A model generated the notes under the pieces. It was not told the origin of the DNA, searched no databases, and worked only from the letters and a program-made list of their open reading frames with translations. A stretch of 29,258 bases of DNA from a virus. The stretch lies in the IMG/VR virus record IMGVR_UViG_3300023174_000506, positions 1 to 29,258 of that record; one strand, given 5' to 3'. The translations under genes were made by a program, and so were the position numbers. Positions 11,101 to 17,623 of the stretch are shown in pieces. How positions within the stretch are numbered: position 1 is the stretch's first letter; every line of letters starts with the position of its first letter.

Positions 11101-11208
11101 GATTCTTACGCTGAAAGACGAGGCATGACCATACGAGGTCAATATATTAGCGAACAACTAGCTCCGTATTTAATAAAACCCACCCAATCTGTTACACCTC
11201 TTAAATAA
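5110..11208 (+). CDS. Giant 2032-residue internal virion/polyvalent protein with HExxH protease motif
   Basis: The protein begins with a small beta module, 'MPVYQYKGQHYSIDDTD' (1-17), seen at the start of several large phage ejection proteins. A Gly/Ala-rich, possibly membrane-active region spans about 120-335. A Lys/Glu/Gln-rich coiled coil (about 340-370) and charged helical linkers (about 500-760) follow. Residues 828-832 are HEALH, a zinc-metalloprotease HExxH site preceded by a hydrophobic strand. The long C-terminal half is helical, with a strongly hydrophobic segment near 1713-1742. This layout, with one enzyme site embedded in a very long chain, fits phage polyvalent proteins delivered with DNA into the cell. 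It also fits the T7 gp16 position as the last, largest internal virion gene. The protease substrate is unknown. It is the last + strand gene here. Confidence 0.75.
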   Translation: MPVYQYKGQHYSIDDTDVNVAKNKILAYINAQEKTPVDKEYKSVLEGTTLPAVEPVEAAPSPFAPKVRSIKEIAAGPDLSEIPKFDVTKMPTAEERAKAEYGYTPDMGTLETAARFAKRIPGQVGRGLAQGYLGIDRFALDIMGKDSSEITSSLNQLAKQQRAIGESENYALKITEGAINSIGQQLPLLLGGAATGSMALPLVGMFQQSFGQTYDESRRAGLDVADSTGRAAAFGAFEVIGEKFGLGNMLDGIKAAAKGVPTKELAGYFAKSLVKQVPGEQLTYAGQFAVDKGYGMNPEAGVKEFIQGAVDTLASTVVQGGIMLGGGAGINKTIQKIQGTQEEREQERAQDKQQEQEKTQYKQAMSTILEEKGFVFDNKERKLFNDAVARYESSGLSREDAELLATEELKELGYADKSAIGGADQRSISVPGKPIETDTGVTDTTGGDLATAGTTTTAVGGGEGTELNTLAAELKAKYNLTDEQALKNAEESLRQKKIADATKAGTDAAAYFEKKNAFVSRMDELILENENLVQEQDDLRNKGIDEGDKYKYQDAIDAARKKYEENGAEFDSIYEQIQQLEISPTTPTDTTAPSAPPVKTGKPRGRPAVAKTPEQIATDAAYKKQRQDIGRTAINDINRAEKVLTQKVDTEQIIKNAANGEDAVSQLTQLKLQRIGALETAYRLSVDPDQKNKTAGKRASTLLEAADPKELKAAKEAYEYKKKTGAPSRAELTESTNGQDNTVFEKYNNARSAVNWIANNGNPFEKLLAKRILPFLNGVKFVVVDSADDMPTAFLRDRMMGAAGLYVPDRKTIYVMRKGGINNTVVLHEALHAATVAKIDAFLELREAGKPIPESLRSVPQLMAMMIRAKDNYDALFAQALESGDLGLLTPEMLEIPNDAFTDVKEFVAYGMSLPAMQEFLLLSPGKLAGAPPNFVDRLFNKFVQSIRQLFNMDEKHTSALQDLIIVTNKLLAAPIPKEAAISSEPVAAKKLNKKVAKVDTDIQKVTLSEDSTETQKLLGDATVEGHTFEYYKDLFESRTDAMGSGFISKILGGLHGPDILRWVGDKIPALVEVNNLQNEMSAMRMRLLAEATKKTEKLAAFVRKNGQKQLGRAMHLARLKKVSADQFYTPSREDKSFDDIVKDDIVVKHYEKLMADPNISAKQKSAYQGQITKRTNGLKVVHDAWLALGKQKNGHAMYFMVRDYYKDTYNATRLLLDQQINALPIDAADKANLLKSVRLMHEKTKGPQKDPDDPDGFTDIAFPQLAEDYFPFRRYGDYWLRVNGGPTGREFYLFESATARNDFRDKRARALNVSKKDEKTFKKGDNIGALRTNFAENEVMLQNIFESVATLNFTPSATATTSEATLALKEKLKDQIYQIYLMTLPERSLRKQFLHAENITGFSSDVLRNFKSTATSYSNQLAKLKYGSSLRNEIQRARDSLEGMPPDERARLELFINEMNIRVEEELNPPEQSKLPDHINRFAYIMLLTSGASAITQMTSIPQMVMPNLNVDYGYINAARAFMRYVNIFKSVNLPKRSEEGEISWEAPSISSYSAVKDNPLRSKAFQAAVDKDIFQNTNISVLTDRRPTPMGVSGKAYDYRKTFYNMITALFNGSERISREMTYMMVFDLEYAKTKNFNASVQKAIDTTYELLGDYSNFARPRVLRNTAGKTVGQFKLYSVITSSFYLRNSFGIIRATQPEGKRLEAAHRVGGVMLMGVLLGGVKTVFLYTIICSIIDAYLNNFGDEEERRKRRARNPLTAESSDLRFRYDFLPKFFGNILIPGIDGRNHRLSEVIENGPFSVLSDMNFSSRVSHDVVGLWWRDGKPGKNAVETAQNIIIANLGPGVSTGINMVGGIEDLYDGKFDRGLEKLVPAFFKGSFVAERMRKEGAETKGGADLLKPAELNELNYISSVLGFQPTRLARIQDKNFKFNKEIIQATNKRSELLRSLNETIFDTEKKNKGEEIRKVIREIIKHNKRYPAEVFAIEPDDIFRSIDSYAERRGMTIRGQYISEQLAPYLIKPTQSVTPLK

Positions 11209-11212
11209 AAAA

Positions 11213-11231
11213 CCCCCGCACTAGGCGGGGG
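11213..11231 (-). terminator. Intrinsic terminator for the leftward (- strand) replication transcript
   Basis: A perfect 7-bp stem, CCCCCGC (11213-11219) paired with GCGGGGG (11225-11231), has a 5-base loop. On the - strand the stem is followed by TTTTTT then ATTT, a canonical rho-independent terminator. On the + strand no T-run follows, so it should not stop the structural operon efficiently. It lies between the convergent operons. Confidence 0.85.
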
Positions 11232-11241
11232 GTAAAGGTGT

Positions 11242-11289
11242 GGAAGGAGCTAACTTCCGAGGAGAAACAGACGAGCTGTTCTGTGCTCG
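11242..11289. repeat. Two short inverted repeats in the convergent intergenic gap
   Basis: GGAAG (11242-11246) pairs with CTTCC (11254-11258). CGAGC (11272-11276) pairs with GCTCG (11285-11289) around an 8-base loop. Neither is followed by a T-run on either strand. They may be transcript-end stabilising hairpins for the + strand mRNA. No ORF fits in this 88-base gap. Confidence 0.4.
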
Positions 11290-11296
11290 AGTATAG

Positions 11297-11491
11297 TTAA
11301 ATTCTCCAGATGCGTAAACCTTTCACTCCTTCGTTAATAACAGTCTTAAATATAACCTCTATTTTTAATCTTTTTGTAACACGCAGGATGTCTTTCTTAG
11401 CGGCATCAGGATCAAGGCAAGGTATAAAGATCGAATACCCTACCTTAAAGTTCCTCCAATTGACGTTGTAACTAATCTTCTCTACTAGCAT
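11297..11491 (-). CDS. Small conserved-type phage protein of unknown function
   Basis: A 64-residue protein with the pattern 'VGYSIFIPCLDPDAAKKDI ... VINEGVKGLRIWRI'. Small phage proteins with a 'G-S-FFIPCL' strand and a C-terminal 'G-R-W' are familiar next to primase genes, but I know no assigned function. A mixed alpha/beta fold is likely: strand, helix with Lys/Arg residues, then two strands. The start overlaps the 3' end of the primase-helicase by 20 bases, so it is probably translated from the same mRNA. The next element downstream is the unit's terminator, which makes this the last gene of the leftward transcript. Confidence 0.7.
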   Translation of the reverse strand: MLVEKISYNVNWRNFKVGYSIFIPCLDPDAAKKDILRVTKRLKIEVIFKTVINEGVKGLRIWRI

Positions 11492-14312
11492 GCTCGATAA
11501 TCGGTGCTACAACCGCATCCATATCAATAAAGTCAGGTACAGAGCAGTCAAAGAACAATGCATGAACCCCAGGAGATGTAACACGCATACCCTTAGACAT
11601 CTGCTTGGTATCGGCTTTTACGTAGATACCACGGGCTTTTAGCTCGTTCAAGGTCTCTTTGTATGGGGCTTGTGCTTCCACACAGTCTTTTTTAAAGTCT
11701 TTGGCTACTATGTACATCATCTTGGTATCAGGCTCGTAGCGTATTTTGAGTTCACCTCGTGGCTCTTGCACAGGCATTGAGTGCATATTGGTACGCTTGT
11801 CGACTTCGTTGTTTACAACCAACATATTCTGGATATTACGGTTAATGTAGTCACCAATAATAGCTGCGGCGTTATTAGCTGGAGGTGCAATGTCTTGACG
11901 TACTGTAGTTAACATCTGCATAGCCCATGCGTATATGGCTTTCATATCGTAATCGTGTAACCCAAGCATACGTGCAACCAAACCGCCTGTTATGTTACAA
12001 GCAATAAGTGCAGACCAGAAACGCTCCTTGCTGGTTAGACGCATCTCTTTATCAATCTTGGCTTGGATTGCCAGCAAGTTACTGACTGTATCCTCTAGAT
12101 TACCCAGTAAGTAGGTGCAGTAGATGTCCCCAGCATGCCCGTAGTTTTCCTTTAGTTGGTGGTCAAACATCTCCTTAGCCACGTGCACAGGGATAATATT
12201 GCTTGGATGAATCTGATACTCTAATAGGCGCATGCTCTCACCATCCGGACTGTTCTTATGCACCCCTAACTTCTCGTAGAAGCTTGCATTTGAACTCGCC
12301 AAGGATATGGTCTGCCAAGTGGTATTGTTAATACGCATCTCGTTTTTATCCGACCTAGACCTGTTAGCACCACGACCTTGGGACATGCTATAAGCCAGCG
12401 TAGAGAACTCGGCAGGGCTAATGTTGGTAATCTCGTCAATCGTAAAGGGCAGGTTATTCATAATCCCTAGATGCAACATCTTAGCTGCTAGGGTGTCTTT
12501 CCAAATGGCTGCTAGCCTCTCAGGATGTCCGTACACGCTATTACACATATACAGCGCAGTAGATTTACCCGTGCCTGACTCTTTGTGGATGACATTTATG
12601 ATTGCTCCGCTATGACCAGTAAACTTAAGAAGCGGCGCGCCAAACGCAGTAAGCGCAGCAAACGCATGGGGTTCTAGCCCCGGTGCACCATACAGGTTAA
12701 ATACCTCTTTCCATTTCTCTAGTGTGCCCTTTGGATGCATAACGTCCGCAAACGCTCTTGTATTTGCAGAAGGTGGGCTATGGAATGTACCGTCTTTGCT
12801 AATCTCTCTGTCGCCAATAATAAATTTGCTGTTCTTATCCGCCCAGCCAAATTGTGTCCTCATAAGTTCTGCCTTTCCTTTGTACTGCAATTCTTTAATA
12901 AATGACATCAAAAATGCCATTAGTTGATCCATTTGTTTTGGCATCCCTGCGACGCCTTTTGTTGACAACGCTTCACGCAATCTTTCTTTTACTGCTACGG
13001 TAGAAAGAGGGATAGTAAACTCCCGCACGTCATCTTTAGGTAAATGCAACCGCAATAATACAAGCTCACCAACCGCAGGGTCAGGGTCATGCATACGCTT
13101 TACGATGTATAAGTCATGCTCATACACGCAAATGGGCTCTGATTCTTCCTCATCCTTGATTGTTATGTAGATGCCCCCGTTCTTCCCACGGAAATACGGA
13201 AATGGATACGAGGGTATCTTGTACGTTACGGCATCATCTAGTTCCTGTGTCTCGTGAACTTCTGTTTCTTCTGCCTTTACTATTTCTCTACCTAGGGCAA
13301 TAGGTGAACCGATACGTCCTTTCCACTGGCAACCCTCGCAACCGCCCGGGTTATTTTTCTCAAACGTACTGCAACGCTGGGCAAACGCTGTATGGCTAGC
13401 TTTATCTTCTGTGTTTTCGGGTGAATAGTCAGGGTGTTTTTCCGAGATCTTATGGATCGCAGTCTCTCTGTCTACGCAACGATGGGCAATAGATAACGCA
13501 TTGAACCACATAGGTTCAGATACAGATTCTTGATTTTGATACTGGTACAGCAACTGTGCACAACCTTCATTGTTGGCACTGCGGATCATAATCTTGCTAA
13601 ACCGAGATACGGTGTTAGCAGCCATAGCTTTTTGTAATTCACTTAGTTCTCTAGGAGCCGTTGGCTTCTTAGGTGCTTCCTTTACACCAAGTAAGTTCTT
13701 AAATGTTTCGTACTCAACATCTGGTGCATCACAGATTATTTCTACTGGCTTAGGTGGATTATCTTTAAAGTTTAATGTTCCGGGTACCCTAAGCACTCGG
13801 GCTATTTCAAATACACTTGCATCGACATAAAGGTTATGCAATACACATAGTTCATTCAAACGATTAGCAACTGGCTCCCACTCTTCTCTACTAACAGGGT
13901 TAACAAGGGGCCAATACGCATGGATGCCCCTACCTGAGTTAACAAGTAAAGGCTTTGGTAATCCAATTAATTTGCAGAAGGCTTGCAACGCTTGTAGACC
14001 TGTTGCTTGGTCTATATAGCCATCAGGACGATTTGTCTTTGGGTTTAATTCTGCTTTTGCTTCACCGCAATCTAAGTCAAGCCAAAATGCTTTGAGGTCT
14101 TTTACGTTCTCTTTTTTACGATTTAGATTTGTCTCAAACTTAGCAACACCAAAATACACATCTCTGCCTTTGGACAGAAAGTCTTTTACGTGCGTATCAA
14201 ATTCTTCTCGTGTTTGAACAAGCTCTTGTATAGCAGATTTACCCTTTAAGCCAAGTACGGTAAGCCACCCATCGGGGCTTTGCACTCTGTTTAATAGGTC
14301 AATATTTGCCAT
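11472..14312 (-). CDS. Primase-helicase: AEP primase domain plus DUF927/SF3-like ATPase
   Basis: A 946-residue replication protein. The N-terminal archaeo-eukaryotic primase domain shows motif I 'FWLDLDCG' (metal-binding D79 and D81), motif II 'SGRGIHAYW' (H131), and the downstream 'DASVFEIARVLRVPGTLNFK' segment (164-183) typical of this primase group. A Cys cluster (C314, C325, C328) may bind zinc. The C-terminal ATPase has a Walker A-like 'ESGTGKST' (578-585, K583), a Walker B-like 'FTIDEI' (D626, E627), a polar sensor-like 'LASSNAS' (about 671-677) and a candidate arginine finger near R695. It would prime and unwind DNA at the fork, working with the PolA encoded upstream. The Walker A lacks the usual first glycine. 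The gene starts 21 bases after the T-run of a strong terminator. The Shine-Dalgarno sequence is weak. Confidence 0.92.
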   Translation of the reverse strand: MANIDLLNRVQSPDGWLTVLGLKGKSAIQELVQTREEFDTHVKDFLSKGRDVYFGVAKFETNLNRKKENVKDLKAFWLDLDCGEAKAELNPKTNRPDGYIDQATGLQALQAFCKLIGLPKPLLVNSGRGIHAYWPLVNPVSREEWEPVANRLNELCVLHNLYVDASVFEIARVLRVPGTLNFKDNPPKPVEIICDAPDVEYETFKNLLGVKEAPKKPTAPRELSELQKAMAANTVSRFSKIMIRSANNEGCAQLLYQYQNQESVSEPMWFNALSIAHRCVDRETAIHKISEKHPDYSPENTEDKASHTAFAQRCSTFEKNNPGGCEGCQWKGRIGSPIALGREIVKAEETEVHETQELDDAVTYKIPSYPFPYFRGKNGGIYITIKDEEESEPICVYEHDLYIVKRMHDPDPAVGELVLLRLHLPKDDVREFTIPLSTVAVKERLREALSTKGVAGMPKQMDQLMAFLMSFIKELQYKGKAELMRTQFGWADKNSKFIIGDREISKDGTFHSPPSANTRAFADVMHPKGTLEKWKEVFNLYGAPGLEPHAFAALTAFGAPLLKFTGHSGAIINVIHKESGTGKSTALYMCNSVYGHPERLAAIWKDTLAAKMLHLGIMNNLPFTIDEITNISPAEFSTLAYSMSQGRGANRSRSDKNEMRINNTTWQTISLASSNASFYEKLGVHKNSPDGESMRLLEYQIHPSNIIPVHVAKEMFDHQLKENYGHAGDIYCTYLLGNLEDTVSNLLAIQAKIDKEMRLTSKERFWSALIACNITGGLVARMLGLHDYDMKAIYAWAMQMLTTVRQDIAPPANNAAAIIGDYINRNIQNMLVVNNEVDKRTNMHSMPVQEPRGELKIRYEPDTKMMYIVAKDFKKDCVEAQAPYKETLNELKARGIYVKADTKQMSKGMRVTSPGVHALFFDCSVPDFIDMDAVVAPIIEHASRED

Positions 14313-14333
14313 TCTCGTCTCGTTGTTAAGGGG

Positions 14334-14357
14334 AAAAAAGGGGGGACTACTCCCCCC
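14334..14357 (-). terminator. Strong intrinsic terminator between the HTH gene and primase-helicase
   Basis: Read on the - strand, GGGGGGA pairs with TCCCCCC around a GTAG loop (stem 14340-14346 with 14351-14357), then TTTTTT (14339-14334). A second small hairpin, TCACC-TTCC-GGTGA (14358-14371), lies directly upstream. The terminator stands 21 bases before the primase start, so primase expression needs read-through, antitermination or a promoter not recognised here. Confidence 0.85.
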
Positions 14358-14380
14358 TCACCTTCCGGTGATGCTTTTTA

Positions 14381-14638
14381 TTACTTAAGTTTTGATTCTT
14401 TAATGTGCTTAGTAAGACTATTCAGTAACTTAGTTACGTTCTTAACGTAGCGTTTATCGGGTTCGTACGAACCCACAAACCAGTTGTATATCGTTTGCCT
14501 GCTAACCCCAATAGTGGTTGCTACATCTGCAACTGATATACCTAGTTTTATAGCCGCTTTACCAAGAGCAACACCAAGCCTACTGCTATCAGCCTGTTTA
14601 TTAAGCTGAATAGTCTTGGCACTATAACCGTAACTCAT
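14381..14638 (-). CDS. Helix-turn-helix DNA-binding protein, Cro/XRE-like
   Basis: An 85-residue basic protein. Residues about 34-57 give a clear helix-turn-helix: 'VADVATTIGVSRQTIYNWFVG', with the usual A-x3-G turn and a T-I-Y-N-W recognition helix. The C-terminus is Lys-rich. A role as a transcriptional regulator or replication accessory is inferred from the fold only. It starts 2 bases after the stop of the four-Cys protein, shares the promoter at 15.9 kb, and is the last gene before a strong terminator. It is one of the candidates for binding the palindromes described in the findings. Confidence 0.8.
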   Translation of the reverse strand: MSYGYSAKTIQLNKQADSSRLGVALGKAAIKLGISVADVATTIGVSRQTIYNWFVGSYEPDKRYVKNVTKLLNSLTKHIKESKLK

Positions 14639-14640
14639 TA

Positions 14641-15513
14641 TTAGTTATCCGACCAAGCACTAACAACATCTGCTAGTTTTGCTTTTGGTGCGGCAGGAGG
14701 CACCTCAGCTTTCTTAGCTCGTTTAACAACAGGCTCATCAACTACTTCTTCGGCAGGCTCTTTAGCAACCGCAGGTGGTAACTTAATAACACCATCTTGC
14801 TGAGCTACAGTTAACTGAATAACTCGTTTGGACTCTTGAGTAGATTGCGCTGCTTCTACAACATCAATCTCTTCATCAGTCAAATGACGCACTGGGGTGA
14901 ACTTCAACACATCAGCAGTCTCGTTCTCGTCAAATGCAATCTGAGTAATGATGCGATCAATGCTCTCGCCGTTAGCTGGCAGGAACTTGATGTAGCTTTC
15001 AAACGGATGGGTATTACCAACACCCTTACCAAATAAAGACTTGGCAGGAATATTAAATTGGTAAATATCGCCACTCATATCGTTCTCAAGCAACACAGCG
15101 ATACGACGATTAAAACGACATGCACGACCTTTGCCGTTGGCGCCTGAACCATCTATGTTTTGTGGGCAGGTAGCGCAACTTGTGGACTGAGCATTGGCAG
15201 CTTTAGGATCAGGTACATCACCCAAGTTAGACCAGCAATCAGGCAGAGTTGGGGCAGCATCAGGATCAAACGCAGTAGCGTAGAACTGACGGGATACCTT
15301 TGGCAATGCGTTAATAACGATTACGTTTAAGAAACCATCCTTAACTTTGCCAGCTTCTTTGCCGTTTACAATGCGACGGAATACACCTTTGGACATGGTG
15401 ATACGACGGCTAGTAGAACCGCCACCGCTATCCGCTAGGGCTTTAGATAATTCGCTAACCTCACGATTAGTTGCTACTGTGTTTTGCTGCTGAAAAATAG
15501 AAATATTACTCAT
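14641..15513 (-). CDS. Putative ssDNA-binding/replication protein with four-Cys zinc site and acidic tail
   Basis: A 290-residue protein. Residues about 35-200 look like a beta-rich folded domain with four cysteines, C93, C113, C116 and C132, spaced as a zinc site (CxxC in the middle). Residues 225-275 are a Pro/Ala/Lys/Glu linker. The end, 'LADVVSAWSDN', is a short acidic amphipathic tip of the kind that ssDNA-binding proteins use to recruit partners. Phages with a similar replication set often encode such a protein, and SSB function is inferred from that and from architecture. No standalone SSB is seen elsewhere in the window. The start overlaps the previous stop as ATGA. A strong AGAAGGAGC Shine-Dalgarno sequence precedes it. 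Confidence 0.65.
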   Translation of the reverse strand: MSNISIFQQQNTVATNREVSELSKALADSGGGSTSRRITMSKGVFRRIVNGKEAGKVKDGFLNVIVINALPKVSRQFYATAFDPDAAPTLPDCWSNLGDVPDPKAANAQSTSCATCPQNIDGSGANGKGRACRFNRRIAVLLENDMSGDIYQFNIPAKSLFGKGVGNTHPFESYIKFLPANGESIDRIITQIAFDENETADVLKFTPVRHLTDEEIDVVEAAQSTQESKRVIQLTVAQQDGVIKLPPAVAKEPAEEVVDEPVVKRAKKAEVPPAAPKAKLADVVSAWSDN

Positions 15514-15908
15514 GTTTTGCTCCTTCTAACAACCACGGTGTATTTACTGTCCGCTTGTAAACCAGCAGGTAACAGATTTGGATTCTCTTCAAGAAACTGC
15601 TTGAGGTTAGTTTGATGTATCCTCTTCTCGAGCAGGGGGTAGGCATCATGTTCTTGTATGAACTGATACATAGAATCCCAATCAGTCGTCCAGTACCGTG
15701 TATCCACTTTACGAATAATTGTCCCTGCTGGTGTTTTAATGCTATCGGCATTGTTGTCACGACATACTTCAAGCATCTTTTCTGCGAGCAAGTCCTGTTG
15801 AGCTTTTAACTCTTCGTCTTGTTGCTCGTACAACTCTTTAATCTCAGCTCGCTTGTCTCTAATTTTGATGTAAATCTCGGCAAGCTTGTCTGTTTGTACA
15901 TCTTCCAT
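15510..15908 (-). CDS. Coiled-coil phage protein of the replication cluster
   Basis: A 132-residue protein. Residues about 5-52 form a charged coiled coil (Lys/Glu/Gln heptads). It is followed by a small beta region 'GTIIRKVDTRYWTTDWDSMY' (62-81) and a helical 'EKRIHQTNLKQFLEENPNLLPAGL' type segment. This family is frequent beside phage replication genes, but I know no confirmed function. It is the first gene of a unit led by the promoter at 15937-15964. It has an excellent Shine-Dalgarno sequence (GAAGGAG, 6 bases from ATG) and is coupled by ATGA to the four-Cys protein, suggesting that the two act together. Confidence 0.72.
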   Translation of the reverse strand: MEDVQTDKLAEIYIKIRDKRAEIKELYEQQDEELKAQQDLLAEKMLEVCRDNNADSIKTPAGTIIRKVDTRYWTTDWDSMYQFIQEHDAYPLLEKRIHQTNLKQFLEENPNLLPAGLQADSKYTVVVRRSKT

Positions 15909-15936
15909 TTTTAGCTCCTTCTAACTACGAACCACT

Positions 15937-15964
15937 AGTATACCAATGACTTTGACAATGTCAA
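15937..15964 (-). promoter_or_regulatory. Sigma70-like promoter with palindromic operator over the -35 box
   Basis: On the - strand: -35 TTGACA (15964-15959), a 16-base spacer, and -10 TATACT (15942-15937). The -35 lies inside the perfect 13-bp palindrome TTGACAATGTCAA (15952-15964). It faces the coiled-coil gene starting at 15908, leaving a leader of about 20 bases. It overlaps the stop of the helicase gene. Confidence 0.8.
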
Positions 15965-17355
15965 GCTATTTCTTCAATTTCTTGTCTGTATAGGTCAATT
16001 ATTTTTGTGTGGCTATCTATATTATTTTGTAACATTTTGTAAAGCCTAGCTTCTACTTCGCTTCCTTTGATATGCACAATGGTCATAGGGTTCTTTTGCC
16101 CCGGACGATTAATACGTGCATTGGCTTGCAAGTATGTTTCTACGCTGGTCACAGGAGCATACCAAATGATTACATTAGCAGCAGTTAGTGTTAACCCGTG
16201 AGACGCTGCTTGGGGTTGAATTATCAAGACCCTAGTATTCTCAGTGTTTTGGAAGTCTTGAATTATGTCGTGCCTTTTGTTGATAGGCACTTGCCCGTTG
16301 ATGATTCCGCAGGTGATATTAGCTCCGGTAAGATGTTTGTTTAGCAGTTCTATAGTATGCGTAAACGGAACAAACACCAGGACCTTATGTGAAGCTTCGT
16401 TAATAACTTCTTCAATAACTCGTAGGCGGTTGGATACATCAAACTCTATAACTTCTCTAGTATCCGTATAGACCGCACCGCCAGAGATCTGGAGGAGCTT
16501 ATTGATATTAGTCGCTGCATTTACTGAAGTTACTTGCTCACCATCAGCAGACATAGTCATTTGCTTTTTAAGCAGTCTGTAATACTTCATTTGCTGTGGG
16601 GTAAGGGGTGCATCACGTTCTACAAAAGTTACATCAGGTAAGTCTAAGCATTGATCTTTCTCAAAACGTATGGCTGGTTGTAACACCTTATGCACTATGT
16701 CTTTTGCTTCATCCCTTGGTATCCAACGATAAGTACCTACTTTCTTTAAAACTTTGTCTCTGAACTGACCAAAGAATTTAGGGGTGTTGTCGGGGTTAAT
16801 TAGTTTAGCCAAACCAAAAGCATCTACAGGAGATTGTGCTGCTGGAGTACCAGTAAGCATCCACATCCCTTTAACGCTACCAGCTACTTCTCTAAGGGTT
16901 TTCCAGCGGGTTGTTTGTGCATTTTTATAGGCGCTTGCTTCATCGACTACAACTAAATCAAAGCCACCTTTTAATATGGTTTCTTTAACAATCTCTACAC
17001 CATCAAAGTTAATGATGACAAACTCTGCACCAGCATCAATTATCTCCCTGCGCTTTTTAGCTTCACCATAGGCTACGTCGCATGTACGGTGAATAGCAAA
17101 TTTAAATAGGTCAGCTTGCCATGCCGACTTCATAATGGACAAAGGGCATATCACAAGCACACGACGTACGACACCTAGATTCATTAGGTAGTCTGATGCC
17201 CATATTACACTAGCCGTCTTACCTGTACCCTGCTCATTAAAGCAAAATGCCTTGCGGTTAAGCGTTAAAAAATCAGAAGTCTGCTTTTGGTGTGCAAATG
17301 GTTTGTGTTTACCAGGCCAGTTGTAGTCCGTTAGGATGCTACTTTTTTGAGACAT
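15961..17355 (-). CDS. SNF2/DEAD-like superfamily 2 helicase
   Basis: With the start at 17355 the protein has 464 residues. Motifs are 'PFAHQ' (Q-motif-like, about 19-23), Walker A 'EQGTGKT' (41-47), motif II 'VVDEAS' (D138, E139), motif III 'LTGTP' (167-171), and C-terminal motifs including 'LQANARINRPGQ'. The latter is the R-x2-R-x-GQ of SNF2-type enzymes. It is an ATP-driven DNA translocase that could remodel replication or recombination intermediates. An upstream in-frame ATG at 17487 would add 44 residues lying entirely inside the HNH gene. I chose 17355 because the added part has no helicase motif and the overlap then shrinks to 17 bases; the Shine-Dalgarno sequence is weak either way. 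Nuclease genes lie upstream. Confidence 0.9.
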   Translation of the reverse strand: MSQKSSILTDYNWPGKHKPFAHQKQTSDFLTLNRKAFCFNEQGTGKTASVIWASDYLMNLGVVRRVLVICPLSIMKSAWQADLFKFAIHRTCDVAYGEAKKRREIIDAGAEFVIINFDGVEIVKETILKGGFDLVVVDEASAYKNAQTTRWKTLREVAGSVKGMWMLTGTPAAQSPVDAFGLAKLINPDNTPKFFGQFRDKVLKKVGTYRWIPRDEAKDIVHKVLQPAIRFEKDQCLDLPDVTFVERDAPLTPQQMKYYRLLKKQMTMSADGEQVTSVNAATNINKLLQISGGAVYTDTREVIEFDVSNRLRVIEEVINEASHKVLVFVPFTHTIELLNKHLTGANITCGIINGQVPINKRHDIIQDFQNTENTRVLIIQPQAASHGLTLTAANVIIWYAPVTSVETYLQANARINRPGQKNPMTIVHIKGSEVEARLYKMLQNNIDSHTKIIDLYRQEIEEIA

Positions 17356-17623
17356 TCCGTTTGACTGTGTGATCTGAGTTCCTACTGAATGACCTGTTTT
17401 TGCTAGCGGATTTAACCTTGAGATTACCCCTAGCACTTGTTCCCCCCTTGCTGAGAGGTTGTGCATGATCGACGTCTTTTCCATCACCCTTATGTACCTT
17501 TCCTTCTTTCATTAGCTCCGCACGGGCAGCATTACGCTTAGCCCTATTCTTTATCTGTTCGGGTTTACCCTGATACTGTTCGTATTCTTTTTTATATGGT
17601 CTAGGTTTGTTCACGTATGGCAT
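17339..17623 (-). CDS. Small HNH endonuclease-like protein
   Basis: A 94-residue basic protein. An Arg/Lys/Ala-rich helix (about 26-45) is followed by the HNH core 'KDVDHAQPLSKGGTSARGNL' (about 49-68) and then 'SKNRSF'. This gives the D-H, central N and final N of a degenerate HNH finger. No zinc-binding CxxC pair is present. Phage HNH proteins of this size serve in homing, packaging or recombination. Here it is embedded between a 132-residue unknown protein and the SNF2 helicase, overlapping both (23 and 17 bases). That favours an integrated replication/recombination role over a free homing element. Function is inferred. Confidence 0.8.
   Translation of the reverse strand: MPYVNKPRPYKKEYEQYQGKPEQIKNRAKRNAARAELMKEGKVHKGDGKDVDHAQPLSKGGTSARGNLKVKSASKNRSFSRNSDHTVKRNVSKK

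Noticed and set aside
13891-13903. Degenerate palindrome CTAACAGGGTTAA resembling the 13-mer
   Set aside because: The centre and one arm differ, and it lies alone within the primase gene; this is chance level.
17356-17487. 44-residue N-terminal extension of the SNF2 helicase
   Set aside because: It lies entirely within the HNH gene and has no helicase motif.
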